Part shown: piece after piece, positions 1 to 11,660 of the stretch
Layout of the letters: every line of letters begins with the position of its first letter
How positions within the stretch are numbered: position 1 is the stretch's first letter
NCBI RefSeq assembly: GCF_050948175.1
Contig: NW_027490164.1
Location: 744,001 to 808,000, forward strand
DNA length: 64,000 nucleotides
Reading direction: 5' to 3'
Source: Xylocopa sonorina
Taxonomy: Eukaryota > Arthropoda > Insecta > Hymenoptera > Apidae
Made by a program: the position numbers and the translations under genes
Notes under the pieces: generated by a model
The model's input: the letters and a program-made list of their open reading frames with translations, nothing else
What the model was told of the DNA's origin: nothing
Database searches by the model: none

Positions 1-861
1 GCAAACGCTATTTCCTAGGAAGGAAGTGTCGCATTTACATTCTTTTGAAGTGAATACGACGTATACATGACACTTCGCAATGAGGATCATGTCTCATCCT
101 GATACATAGAAATGGGATGCGGTATCGCGTTTTGAGAAGCATTAAAACTCGATTGCTTCGATACGCAGACATCTGCAAACGCTATTTCCTAGCAGGGAAG
201 TGTCGCCTTGACATTCATCTGAAGTGTATGCGAGGTATACATTACACTTCGCAATGAATACAATATCTTACCATGAAACATAGAAATGAGTTGCGATATC
301 GCGTTTTAAGAAGCATTTGAACTCTATAGCTTCGAAACGTAGACATCTGAAAACGCTATTTCCTAGCAAGGAAGCGACGCATCTACATTCTTTTGAAGTG
401 AATGTGAGGTATACATGTCACATCGCAATGAACATTATATCTTATCGTGAAACATAGAAATGAGATGTGATTTCGCGTTTTAGGAAGCGTTAGAAATCTA
501 TTAGTACGATATGTAGACATCTGCAGACGCTATTCCCTAGCAAGGACTGTCACATTTACATTCTTTTTAAGTGAATACCAGGTATACATGACTATTCGCA
601 ATGAATATTATTTCTTATCATGAAACATAGAAGTGAGATGCGACATCTCGTTTTAAGAGGCATTAAAACACTATTGTTTCGATACGTAGACATCTCCAAA
701 CGCTATTTCCTAGCAAGGAAGCGTCTCATAAACATTCTTTTGATGTGAATACGAGACATACATAACAATGCACATTGAATATTATATTTTATCATGATAA
801 TTGGAATGAGATGCGATATCGCGTTGTAAGAAGTATTAGTGCTCTATTGTTTCGGTACGTA

Positions 862-2215
862 AACATCTGCAAACGCTATTTCCTAGCAAGGAAGTGTCAC
901 AATTACATTCTTTTTTAGTGAATACGAGGTATACATGACATTTCGTAATGAATATTATATCTTATCATGAAACATAGAAATGAGATGCGACATCTCGTTT
1001 TAAGAAGCACTAGAAATCACTTGTTTTGATACGTAGACATCTGGATAAGCTATTTCCTAGCAAGGAAGTGTCGCATTTACATTCATTTGAAGTGTATGCA
1101 AGATATAAATGACACATCGCAATGAATATTATATCGTATCATGAAACATAGAAATGATATGCGACATCTCGTTTTAAGAAACATTAAAACTCTATAGTTT
1201 CGATACGTTGACATCTGGAAAGGCTATTTCCTAGCAAGGAAGTGTCGCATTTACATACTTTTTTAGTGAATACGAGGTATACATGATACTTCGCAATGAA
1301 TATTATATCTTAATATGAAGCATAGAAATGAGATGGGACATCGCGTTTAAGGAAGCGATAGAACTCTATTGCTACGATACGTAGACATCTGGAAACGCTA
1401 TTTCCTAGCAAGGAAGTGTCGGATTTACATTCATTTGAAGTGAATGCGCGGTATACATGACACATCGCAATGGACATTATATCTTATCATGAAACATAGA
1501 AATGAGATGTGATTTCGCGTTTTGGAAGCGTTAGAAATCTATTGCTACGATACGTACACATCTGCAAACGCTATTTCCTAGCAAGGAAGTGTCACAATTA
1601 CATTCTTTTTTAGTGAATACGAGGTATACATGACATTTCGTAATGAATATTATATCTTATCATGAAACATAGAAATGAGATGCGACATCTCGTTTTAAGA
1701 AGCACTAGAAATCACTTGTTTTGATACGTAGACATCTGGATAAGCTATTTCCTAGCAAGGAAGTGTCGCATTTACATTCATTTGAAGTGTATGCAAGATA
1801 TAAATGACACACCGCAATGAATATTATATCGTATCATGAAACATAGAAATGATATGCGACATCTCGTTTTAAGAAGCATTAAAACTCTATAGTTTCGATA
1901 CGTTGACATCTGGAAAGGCTATTTCCTAGCAAGGAAGTGTCGCATTTACATAACTTTTTCAGTGAATACGAGGTACACATGACACTTCGCAATGAATATT
2001 ATATCTTAATATGAAGCATAGAAATGAGATGGGACATCGCGTTTAAGGAAGCGATAGAACTCTATTGCTACGATACGTAGACATCTGGAAACGCTATTTC
2101 CTAGCAAGGAAGTGTCGGATTTACATTCATTTGAAGTGAATGCGAGGTATACATGACTCATCGCAATGAACATTATATCTTATCATGAAACATAGAAATG
2201 AGATTTGATTTCGCG
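862..2215 (-). repeat. Tetramer higher-order repeat, two copies, 695 bp period
   Basis: Two nearly identical four-monomer blocks lie in tandem. The diagnostic string gtcacaattacattc with the following ttttttagtg and acatttcgtaatg occurs at about 897 and 1592, and gctatttcctagcaagg at 875 and 1570, a 695 bp offset (4 x 174 minus 1). Later variants (ctggataagc, atgcaagatataaatg, ctatagtttcgatacgttg) also recur in the same order. The match starts at about 862 and fades at about 1520 in copy one and 2215 in copy two. Few differences separate the copies, so the duplication is young relative to the divergence between neighbouring monomers. Confidence 0.85.
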
Positions 2216-3419
2216 TTATAAGAAGCATTAGAACTCTATAGCTTCGTAACGTAGACATCTGAAAACGCTATTTCCTAGCAAGGAAGCGACGCATCTACAT
2301 ACTTTTGAAGTGAATGCGAGGTATACATGACACATCGCAATGAACATTATGTCTTATCATGAAACATAGAAATGAGATGTGATATCGCGTTTCAAGAAGC
2401 GTTAGAAATCTATTGCTACGATACGTACCCATCTGCAAACGCTATTTCCTAGCAAGGAAGTGTCGCATTTACATTCTTTTGAAGTGAATGCGAGGTATAC
2501 ATGACACTTCGCAATGAATACTATATCTTATCATGAAACATAAAAATGAGATGCGACATGTCGTTTTAAGAAGCGTTAGAACTCTATTGCTACGATACGT
2601 AGACATCTGGAAACGCTATTTCCTAGCATGGAAGTGTCGCATTTACATTCTTTTGAAGTGAATACGAGGTATACATAACACTCCACAATGAATACTATGT
2701 CTTATCACGAAACATAGAAATGACATGGGACATCTCGTTTTAAGAAGCATTAGAACAATATTGCTACGATACGTAGACATCTGCAAACGCTATTTCCTAG
2801 CATGGAAGTGTCGCATTTACATTCAATTGAAGTGAATACGAGGTATACATGACACTTCGCAGTGAATATTATATCTTATCATGAAACATAGAAGTGAGAT
2901 GCGATATCGCGTTTTAAGAAGCATTAGAACCCTATTGCTACGATACGTAGACATCTGGAAACGCTATTTCCTAGCATGGAAGTGTCGCATTTACATTCTT
3001 TTGAAGTGAATACGAGATATACATGACACTTCGCAATGAATATTATATCTTATCATGAAACATAGGAATGAGGTGCTATATCGCGTTTTGAGAAGCATTA
3101 GAACTCTATTGCTAATATACGTAGACATCTGCAAACTCTATTTCCTAGTAAGGAAATGTCGCATTTACATTCCACTGAAGTGAATACGAGGTATACATGG
3201 CACTTCGCAATGGATATTATATCTTATCATGAAACATAGAAATGCGATGCGACATCTCGTTTTAAGAAGTATTATAACTCCATTCTTTCGATACGTGGTC
3301 ATTTGGAACGCTATTTCCGAGCAAGGAAGTGTCCCGCTTACATTCTTGTGAAGTGAATACGAGGTATAAATGACACTTCGCATTGAATATTATATCTTAT
3401 CATGAAACGCAGAAGTGAG

Positions 3420-4098
3420 ATGCGATATCGCGTTCTAAGAAGCTTTAGAACTCTATTTCTGTGATACGTAGACATCTGCAAAGGCTATTTCCTAGCATGG
3501 AAGGGTCGCATTTACATTCCATTGAAGTGAATACGAGGTATGCATGACACTTCGCAATGGATATTGTATCTTATCATGAAACATAGAAATGAGCTGCGAC
3601 ATCTCATTTTAAGAAGTATTAGAACTCTATTCTTACGATACGTAGACATCTGCAAAGGCTAACTCCTTAGCATGGAAGTGTCGCATTTTCATTCTTTTGA
3701 AATGAATACGAGGTACACGTAACACTCCACAATGAATATTATGTCTTATCAGGAAACATAGAAATGAAATGCGACATCACGTTTTAAGTGGAATTAGAAC
3801 TTTATTGCTACGATACGCAGACATCTGCAAAGGCTATTTCCTATCGTGGAAGTGTCGCATTTACATTCTTTTGAAGTGAGTACGAAGTATACATAACACT
3901 CCATAATGAATATTATATCTTATCATGAAACATAGCAGTGAGATGCGATATCGCGTTTTAAGAAGCAATAGAACTCTATTGCTACGATACGTAGACATCT
4001 GCAAAGGCTATTTCCTAGCATGGAAGTGTCGCATTTACATTCCTTTGAAGTGAATACGAGGTATACATAACACTCCACAATGAATATTATGTCTTATC
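3420..4098 (-). repeat. Copy 1 of four-monomer block repeated 3.48 kb downstream
   Basis: This block matches 6900-7578 at an offset of 3480-3481 bp (20 monomers). Shared rare variants are aagggtcgcatttacattcc, the change to gcatgacacttcgcaatgg, gagctgcgacatct, and ctatcgtggaagtg (3841 and 7321). One base of offset change comes from a small indel at ggctaactccttag versus ggctatctcctag. The monomers between the two copies are not simply repeated in phase. Confidence 0.8.
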
Positions 4099-4565
4099 AT
4101 GAAGCATAGAAGTGAGATGCGATATCGCGTTTTAAGAAGCATTAGAAATCTATTGCTACGACACGTAGACATCTGCAAACGCTATTTCCTAGGATGGAAG
4201 TGTCACATTTACATTCCATTGAAGTGAATACGAGGTACACATGGCACTTCGCAATGGCTGTTATATCTTATCATGAAACATAGAAATGAGATGCGACATC
4301 TCGTTTTAAGAAGTATTAGAACTCTATTCTTTCGATACGTGGTCATCTGGAAACGCTATTTCCGAGCAAGGAAGTGTCCCGTTTACATTCTTTTGAAGTG
4401 AATACGAGGTATACATGACACTTCGCAATGAATATTATATCTTATCATGAAACATAGAAGTGAGATGCGATATCGCGTCCCAGGAAGCATTAGAACTCTA
4501 TTGCTACGATACGTAGACATCTGCAAAGGCTATTTCCTAGCTTGGAAGTGTCGCATTTACATTCC

Positions 4566-6085
4566 TTTGAAGTGAATATGAGGTATACATAACACTCCAC
4601 AATGAATATTATGTCTTATCACGAAACATAGAAATGACATGCGACATCTCGTTTTAAGAAGCATTAGAACACTATTGCTACGATACGTAGACATCTGCAA
4701 ACGCTATTTCCTAGCATGGAAGTGTCGCATTTACATTCATTTGAAGTGAATACGAGGTATACATGACACTTCGCAATGAATATCATATCTTATCATGAAA
4801 CACAGATGTGAGATGCGATATCGCGTTTTAAGAAGCATTAGAACTTTATTGCTACGATACGTAGACATCTGCAAACGCTATTTCCTAGCATGGAAGAGTC
4901 GCATTTACATTCATTTGAAGTGAATACGAGGTATACATGACACTTCGTAGTGAATATTATATCTTATCATGAAACATAGAAGTGAGATGCGATATCGCGT
5001 TTTAAGAAACAATAGAACTCTATTGCTACGACACGTAGACATCTGCAAAGGCTATTTCCTAGCATGGAAGTGTCGCATTTACATTCCTTTGAAGTGAATA
5101 CGAGGTATACATAACACTCCACCATGAATATTATGTCTTATCACGAAACATAGAAATGACATGCGACATCTCGTTTTAAGAAGCATTAGAACACTATTGC
5201 CACGATAAGTAGACATTTGCAAACGCTATTTCCTAGCATGGAAGAGTCGCATTTACATTCATTTCAAGTGAATACGAGGTATACATGACACTTCGTAGTG
5301 AATATTATATCTTATCATGAAGCATAGAAGTGAGATGCGATATCGCGTTTTAAGAAGCATTAGTACTCTATTGCTACGATACGTAGACATCTGCAAACGC
5401 TATTTCCTAGCATGGAAGTGTCGCATTTACATTCATTTGAAGTGAATACGAGGTATACATGACACTTCGCAATGAATATCATATCTTATCATGAAACACA
5501 GATGTGAGATGCGATATCGCGTTTTAAGAAGCATTAGAACTCTATTGCTACGACACGTAGACATCTGCAAAGGCTATTTCCTAGCATGGAAGTGTCGCAT
5601 TTACATTCCTTTGAAGTGAATACGAGGTATACATAACACTCCACCATGAATATTATGTCTTATCACGAAACATAGAAATGACATGCGACATCTCGTTTTA
5701 AGAAGCATTAGAACACTATTGCCACGATAAGTAGACATTTGCAAACGCTATTTCCTAGCATGGAAGAGTCGCATTTACATTCATTTCAAGTGAATACGAG
5801 GTATACATGACACTTCGCAGTGAATATTATATCTTATCATGAAACATAGAAGTGAGATGCGATATCGCGTTTTAAGAAGCATTAGAACTCTATTGCTACG
5901 ATACGTAGACATCTGCAAACGCTATTTCCTAGCATGGAAGAGTCGCATTTACATTCATTTGAAGTGAATACGAGATATACATGACACTTCGCAATGAATA
6001 TTATATCTTATCATGAAACATAGGAATGAGGTGCTATATCGCGTTTTGAGAAGCATTAGAACTCTCTTGCTAATATACGTAGACA
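4566..6085 (-). repeat. Trimer higher-order repeat, 522 bp period
   Basis: The variant aacactcc (instead of gacacttcgc) occurs at 4591, 5113 and 5635, exactly 522 bp (3 x 174) apart. The monomer carrying it also carries gacatctcg, and the next two carry gatatcgcg, so monomer types run in an a-b-b order. The strings acactattgccacgataag at 5191 and 5713 show that the last two trimers are especially close copies. The trimer register breaks up beyond about 6085, where more diverged monomers (ctctcttgctaatatacg, ttattacgaaacatag) appear. Confidence 0.82.
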
Positions 6086-6899
6086 TCTGCAATCTCTATT
6101 TTCTAGCATGGAAATGTCGCACTTACATTCCATTGAAGTGAGTACGAGGTGTACATAACATTACACAATGAATAGTATATCTTATTACGAAACATAGTAA
6201 TTAAACACGACATCTCGTTTTGTGAAGCATTAGTACCCTATTGCTGTGATACGTAGACATCTGCAAAGAATATTTCCAAGCAAGGAAGTGTCGCAGTTAC
6301 ATTCTTCTGAAGTGAAATCGAGGTATACATGACACTTCGCAATGAATATTGTACCTTATCATGAAACATAGAAGTGAGATGCGATATCGCGTTCTAAGAA
6401 GCTTTACAACTCCATTTCTACGATACGTAGACATCTGCAAAGGCTATTTCCTAGCATGGAAGTGTCGCATTTACATTCCTTTGAAGTGAATACGAGGTAT
6501 ACATAACACTCCTCAATGAATATTATGTCTTATCACGAAACATAGAAATGACATGCGACATCTCGTTTCAAGAAGCATTAGAACACTATTGCTACGATAC
6601 GTAGACATCTGCAAACGCTATTTCTTAGCATGGAAGTGTCGCAGTTACATTCATTTGAAGTGAATACGAGGTATACATGACACTTCGCAATGAATATTAT
6701 ATCTTATCATGAAACACAGATGTGAGATGCGATATCGCGTTTTAAGAAGCATTAGAACTTTATTGCTACGATACGTAGACATCTGCAAACGCTATTTCCT
6801 AGCACGGAAGAGTCGCATTTACATTCATTTGAAGTGAATACGAGGTATACATGACACTTCGTAGTGAATATTATATCTTATCATGAAACATAGAAGTGA

Positions 6900-7578
6900 G
6901 ATGCGATATCGCGTTCTACGAAACTTTAAAACTCTATCTCTACGATACGTAGACATCTGCTAAGGCTATTTCCTAGCATGGAAGGGTCGCATTTACATTC
7001 CATTGAAGTGAATACGAGGTATGCATGACACTTCGCAATGGATATTGTATCTTATCATGAAACATAGAAATGAGCTGCGACATCTGATTTTAAGAAGTAT
7101 TAGAACTCTATTCTTACGATACGTAGACATCTGCAAAGGCTATCTCCTAGCATGGAAGTGTCGCATTTTCATTCTTTTGAAATGAATACGAGGCACACGT
7201 AACACTCCACAATGAATATAATGTCTTATCACGAAACATAGAAATGAAATGCGACATCTCGTTTTAAGTAGCATTAGAACTCTATTGCTACGATACGCAG
7301 ACATCTGCAAAGGCTATTTCCTATCGTGGAAGTGTCGCATTTACATTCTTTTGAAGTGAGTACGAAGTATACATAACACTCCATAATGAATATTATATCT
7401 TATCATGAAACATAGCAGTGAGATGCGATATCGCGTTTTAAGAAGCAATAGAACTCTATTGCTACGATACGTAGACATCTGCAAAGGCTATTTCCTAGCA
7501 TGGAAGTGTCGCATTTACATTCCTTTGAAGTGAATACGAGGTATACATAGCACTCCACAATGAATATTATGTCTTATC
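6900..7578 (-). repeat. Copy 2 of four-monomer block (see 3420-4098)
   Basis: This copy carries the same rare variants as 3420-4098, in the same order, 3480-3481 bp away. Differences include tatctcctag, aggcacacg and cacgaaacatag. The match is lost near 7578, where this copy reads cacgaaacatagaaatgac and the other reads catgaagcatagaagtgag. Confidence 0.8.
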
Positions 7579-10154
7579 ACGAAACATAGAAATGACATGC
7601 GACATCTCGTTTTAAGAAGCATTAGAACACTATTGCTACGATACGTAGACATTTGCAAACGCTATTTCCTAGCATGGAAGAGTCGCATTTACATTCATTT
7701 CAAGTGAATACGAGGTATACATGACACTTCGCGTTGAATATTATATCTTATCATGAAGCATAGAAGTGAGATGCGATATCGCGTTCTAAGAAGCTTTAGA
7801 ACTCTATTTCTACGATACGTAGACATCTGCAAAGGCTATTTCCTAGCATGGAAGTGTCGCATTTACATTCTTTTGAAGCGAATACGAGGTATACATAACA
7901 CTCCATAATGAATATTATATCTTATTATGAAACATAGAAGTGAGATGCGACATCTAGTTTTAAGAAGTATTAGAACTCTATTCTTTCGATACGTGGTCAT
8001 CTGGAAACGCTACTTCCTAGCAAGGAAGTGTCGCATTTACATTCTTTTGAAGTGAATACGAGGTATACATGACACTTCTCAGTGAATATTATATCTTATC
8101 ATGAAACATAGAAGTGAGATGAGATATCGCGTTCTGAGAAGCATTAGAACTCTATCGCTACGATACGTAGACACCTGCGAACGCTATTTCCTAGCATGGA
8201 AGTGTCGCATTTACATTCCATTGAAGTGAATACGAGGTATGCATGACACTTCGCCATGGATATTATATCTTATCATGAAACATAGAAATGAGATTCGACA
8301 TCTCGTTTTAAGAAGTATTAGAACTTTATTCTTTCGATACGTGGTCATCTGGAAACGCTGTTTCCTAGCATGGAAGTGCCGCATTTACATTCTTTTGAAG
8401 TGAGTACGAGGTATACATAACACTCCATAATGAATATTATATCTTATCACGAAACATAGAAATGAAATGCGACATCTCGTTTTAAGTAGCATTAGAACTT
8501 TATTGCTACGATACGTAGAAATCTGGAAATGCTATTTCCTAGCATGGAAGTGTCGCATTTACATTCTTTTGAAGTGAATACGAGGTACACGTAACACTCC
8601 ACAATGAATATTATGTCTTATCGCGAAACATAGAAATGAAATGCGACATCTCGTTTTAAGTAGCATTAGAACTCTATTGCTACGATACGTGGACATCTGC
8701 AAAGGCTATTTCCTAGCATGGAAGTGTCGCATTTACATTCCATTGTAGTGAATACGAGGTACGCATGACACTTCGCAATGGCTATTATATCTTATCATGG
8801 AACATAGAAATGAGAAGCGACATCTCGTTTTAAGAAGTATTAGAACTCTATTCTTTCGATACGTGGTCATCAGGAAACGCTATTTCCTAGCAAGGAAGTG
8901 TCGCATTTACATTCTTTTGAAGTGAATACGAGGTATACATGACACTTCGTAATGAATATTATATCTTATCATGAAACATAGAAGTGGGATGCGATATCGC
9001 GTTCTAAGAAGCATTAGAACTCTATTGCTGCGATACGTAGACATCTGCAAACTCTAATTCCTAGCAAGGGAATGTCGCATTTACATTCTTTTGAAGTGAA
9101 TACGAGGTATACATGACACTTCGCAGTGAATATTGTATCTTATCATGAAACATAGAAGTGAGATGCGATATCGCGTTTTAAGAAGCATTCGAACTCTATT
9201 GCCTCGACGCGTAGACATCTGCAGACGCTATTTCCTAGCGTGGAAGTGTCGCATTTACATTCTTTTGAATTGAATTCGAGGTATACATGACACTTTGCAA
9301 TGAATATTATATCTTATCATGAAACATAGAAGTGAGATGCGATATGGCGTTTTAAGAAGCATTAGAACTCTATTGCTTGGATACGTAGACATGTGCAAAC
9401 GTTATTTCCTAGCAAGGAAGTGTCGCATTTACATTCATATGATGTGCACACGAGGAATACATAAGACTTCGCAATGAATATTATATGTTACCATGAAACA
9501 TAGAAATGTGATGCGATATCGCGTTTTAAAAAGCGTTAGAACTCTATTGCTACGACACGTAGACATCTGCAAACGCTATTTAATAGCATGGAAGTGTTAC
9601 ATTTGAATTCTCTTGAAGTGAATACGAGGTATACATGACACTTCGCAATGAATATTATATCTCATCATGAAACATAGGAATGAGATGCGATATCGCGATT
9701 TAAGAAGCATTAGAACTCTATTGCTTTGATACTTAGACATATACCAACGCTATTTCCTAGCATGGAAGTGTCGCATTTACATTCATTTGAAGTGTAGGCG
9801 AAATATACATAACACTGCTCAATGAAATTTATATCTTATCATGAAACATAGAAATGAGATGCGAAATCGCGTTTTAAGAAACATTAGAACTCTATTGCTT
9901 CGATACGTTGACATCTGGAAACGTAATTTCCTAGAAAGGAAGTGTCGCATTTACATTCTCTTGAGAGGAATACGATGTATACTTGACACTTCGCAATGAA
10001 TATTATATCTTATGATGAAATATAGAAATGAGATGCGATATGGTGTTTCAAGAAGCATTAGAGCTCTATTTCTTCGATACGTAGATATCTGCAAACCTTA
10101 TTTCCTAGCAAGGAAGTGTCGCATTTACATTCTTCTGAGGTGAATACGAGGTAT

Positions 10155-10860
10155 CACGTCCGGTGAAACTATTTTCCGTTGCTCCGGATGCTTTACGACA
10201 CGAGCCTATTTTTCGGTAATTCGGTCCGCGGGAACGCGTTAAGACCGGGTCCGACAATTTCGGCTGACGCGACACTAGCGAAAACACTCGTGATAATAAG
10301 GGAATGACCCTACCTTTCGATGACTTCTCTCTCGATTTGTACGTAGAAACGGCGTGGAGGATCTTTCGCTGGGATCGTAGCGGATTTCGTTCTGTTGGCT
10401 GCTACGGAAATCTCGATCAGTCGCCAGCGAGCAGGAGGACGGCGGTCGGAATTCAGCGATGATGCTGAATGTGGCAGAATCGGCGTGATGCGTCGTGGTG
10501 TCTGGATCGGAAGCGTCGACGGTCGCTTCGGAAAGCGGCGTCTGGGCTGGTGCGAAGGCAGGTCGCTGGTATACGAGGACTCTCGGAACGCCCTCCAAAT
10601 ATTCATGCACAAGTGATCGTATGAAATTCTTCCTACTCGCACGTCGCGTTCTTCGCAAACCGGAAGCACGATTCATTCACCAGGTTTTTCTGTACTTTCG
10701 ACTAAGATCTGAAGGATTGGCGGCAGTCTCAACGTCACAAAGCCGATTTCTATACTCCTTCAATTTGACGAAGAGCAACGCCAGTTGTATGGAAGAACCC
10801 GTGGAAGAATTCGTAGTTAAATGTATTGTTAAAAGTAGAACTAGTATTGTAAACACTTGA
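10155..10860. other. Unrecognised moderate-GC segment, no supported gene
   Basis: This part of the island is open in several frames at once: a 121-codon frame at 10495-10860 (+), a 73-codon frame at 10395-10616 (+), and 133- and 119-codon frames at 10275-10676 and 10310-10669 (-). Mutually overlapping frames on both strands, no recognisable motif, and no start context or partner gene make any single one unconvincing. The minus-strand frame at 10105-10287 crosses into satellite for its last 17 or so codons, so it is not an intact gene. It may be an eroded coding remnant of a mobile element; this is only a possibility. Confidence 0.6.
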
Positions 10861-11040
10861 TAAAATTAATGGATGTGGAAATAGTAGACTTGGTAAAAGA
10901 ACTTGTACTTGGATATAGTAAAAGTAAAAATAAAATATATTCCAGGTTTAAAGTATACAAGAACTGGAATTATTGTAAGACTAAGACTAAGTTAAAATGG
11001 AAATAGAAGCACGATGCCTGAACCCCACAATGAGGTGGCT
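10861..11040 (+). other. A-rich stretch with AATAAA
   Basis: This plus-strand A-rich run (for example aaaagtaaaaataaaatata) contains the hexamer AATAAA at 10929-10934. In a eukaryote this hexamer can act as a polyadenylation signal, and an A-rich stretch would fit the 3' end of a transcript or retroelement. The hexamer is expected often by chance in such sequence, so I give little weight to a functional reading. Confidence 0.3.
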
Positions 11041-11104
11041 AACGATCTAGAACTAGAGGTTTCGACTCCGCGGTAGGAGATCTCGAGTCAGAGTGTGTGC
11101 TCTG

Positions 11105-11116
11105 GAGACGCGTCTC
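11105..11116. repeat. 12-bp perfect palindrome GAGACGCGTCTC
   Basis: GAGACG is followed directly by its reverse complement CGTCTC. It opens the GC-rich, CpG-dense patch at 11041-11280 of the island. Confidence 0.75.
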
Positions 11117-11154
11117 TGACCTCCTCGGTTCGCGGGGCGCTACGGTCGCGGAGG

Positions 11155-11226
11155 CTCGCGGTCCCGCGAGTGGGGGACTCGCGTCTCGAGGCGGAGAGCG
11201 CGCCGTCCAGCGAGTGGGGACTCGCG
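11155..11226. repeat. Cluster of GC-rich hairpins, two near-identical
   Basis: Three inverted repeats are packed in 72 bp. CTCGCGG (11155-11161) pairs with CCGCGAG (11164-11170) across a 2-base loop. GCGAGT pairs with ACTCGC across a five-G loop at about 11166-11182, and the same stem recurs with a four-G loop at about 11210-11225. The first and second share bases, so they are alternative folds. The duplicated stem suggests a local duplication. Possible roles (structured RNA, replication pausing, element terminus) are guesses. Confidence 0.7.
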
Positions 11227-11465
11227 GCTCGTGGTGGGGCTAGCGGCGCATGCCGCTGGCCGGACGCATCTTACTTAGTGTAACTTAGATCTAGGAATTC
11301 TTATATATGCGTCATGATATGGTATGTATGTCCTAGCTTAGAAGTAATATATAGGTTCTAGCAGATCCTGTTCCCGGAATTGGAAAAGACCCCATTCAGG
11401 TGATGGGCTGCGTCTTCCTGCAGGACGGAATCCTCAGTGCGTGGGTGATAGGGCTGCCCGTCCTT

Positions 11466-11567
11466 GGTGCGGGCGAGACAGGTATACTCGGTGGTGCGAG
11501 TGAGACACTGGTGCCCGGTACGAGCGAGACAGGTATACTCGGCAGTGCGAGTGAGGCAGCGGAACTC
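11466..11567. repeat. 51-bp minisatellite, two full units
   Basis: Two 51-bp units lie side by side, 11466-11516 and 11517-11567. Both contain gcgagacaggtatactcgg or the close form agcgagacaggtatactcgg, then gtgcgagtgag. Each unit itself looks like two related halves of 24 and 27 bp (gcgagacaggtatactc and gcgagtgagacactggtgccc-type). Because 51 is a multiple of three, frames stay open through it on both strands, giving a 17-residue repeat in the 88-codon minus frame (CLTRTxEYTCLART) and in the 79-codon plus frame (ETGILGxASE). I regard this as a by-product of the repeat rather than proof of a protein. Confidence 0.85.
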
Positions 11568-11660
11568 GGTGTGGAACCAGCACTTCCAGTTGCTGGTTCT
11601 GCAGGCGAGTTTGGCTGGTTGCATGCGTCCAGGGGTTGAAGCTGGGGGGTGCGAGGAGGT

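Larger units (their letters stand above)
1..10154 (-). repeat. Left satellite array, about 174-bp monomer, minus orientation
   Basis: Head-to-tail tandem array whose unit start gctatttcctag recurs at 7, 181, 355, 529, 702, 875 and 1049, giving 173-174 bp spacing. Compared with the right array every monomer is reverse-complemented (here ggaagtgtcgcatttac, there gtaaatgcgacacttcc). The first base of the window lies inside a monomer, so the array continues upstream. Monomers of about 2500-9000 are the most uniform; those near 1-900 and near 9700-10154 carry more substitutions. The dyad core occurs in two forms, gatatcgcg and gacatctcg, interspersed along the array. The last satellite match ends at gaatacgaggtat (10154), after which sequence identity stops abruptly. 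All open frames here are short and are repeat read-through. The likely role is structural heterochromatin; a centromeric role is possible but not shown. Confidence 0.97.
10155..11660. other. Non-satellite island at the satellite inversion point
   Basis: Satellite identity stops at 10154 and resumes in opposite orientation at 11661 with tcctttctaggaaattacg. Between them are 1506 bp with no resemblance to the 174-bp unit. The island is patchy: 10155-10860 has moderate GC; 10861-11040 is A-rich on the plus strand; 11041-11280 is GC- and CpG-rich with several hairpins; 11281-11400 is AT-rich; 11401-11660 is GC-rich with a minisatellite. Short open frames of 60-133 codons exist on both strands but overlap one another and show no domain I recognise; two run into satellite sequence. 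No target-site duplication can be seen, as expected if the flanks are inverted. It could be a degenerate transposon or retroelement fragment, a fragment of unique DNA captured at an inversion breakpoint, or a spacer. I cannot name a family. Confidence 0.9.

Noticed and set aside
3165..3383. 72-codon minus-strand open frame in the left array
   Set aside because: It is satellite read-through. Its peptide resembles those from frames at 16209-16526, 45415-45654 and 51531-51740 only because all come from the same monomer.
10275..10676. 133-codon minus-strand frame in the island, overlapping 119-, 73- and 121-codon frames
   Set aside because: Several mutually overlapping frames on both strands, no recognised domain and no gene context. 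Described under the island but not called as a gene.
11055..11075. tRNA-like B-box (aggtttcgactcc)
   Set aside because: It has one extra base compared with the GGTTCGANTCC pattern, and I could find no A-box or cloverleaf around it.
11095..11283. 62-codon frame in the GC-rich patch
   Set aside because: GC-rich DNA has few stops; the sequence is dominated by hairpins and looks non-coding.
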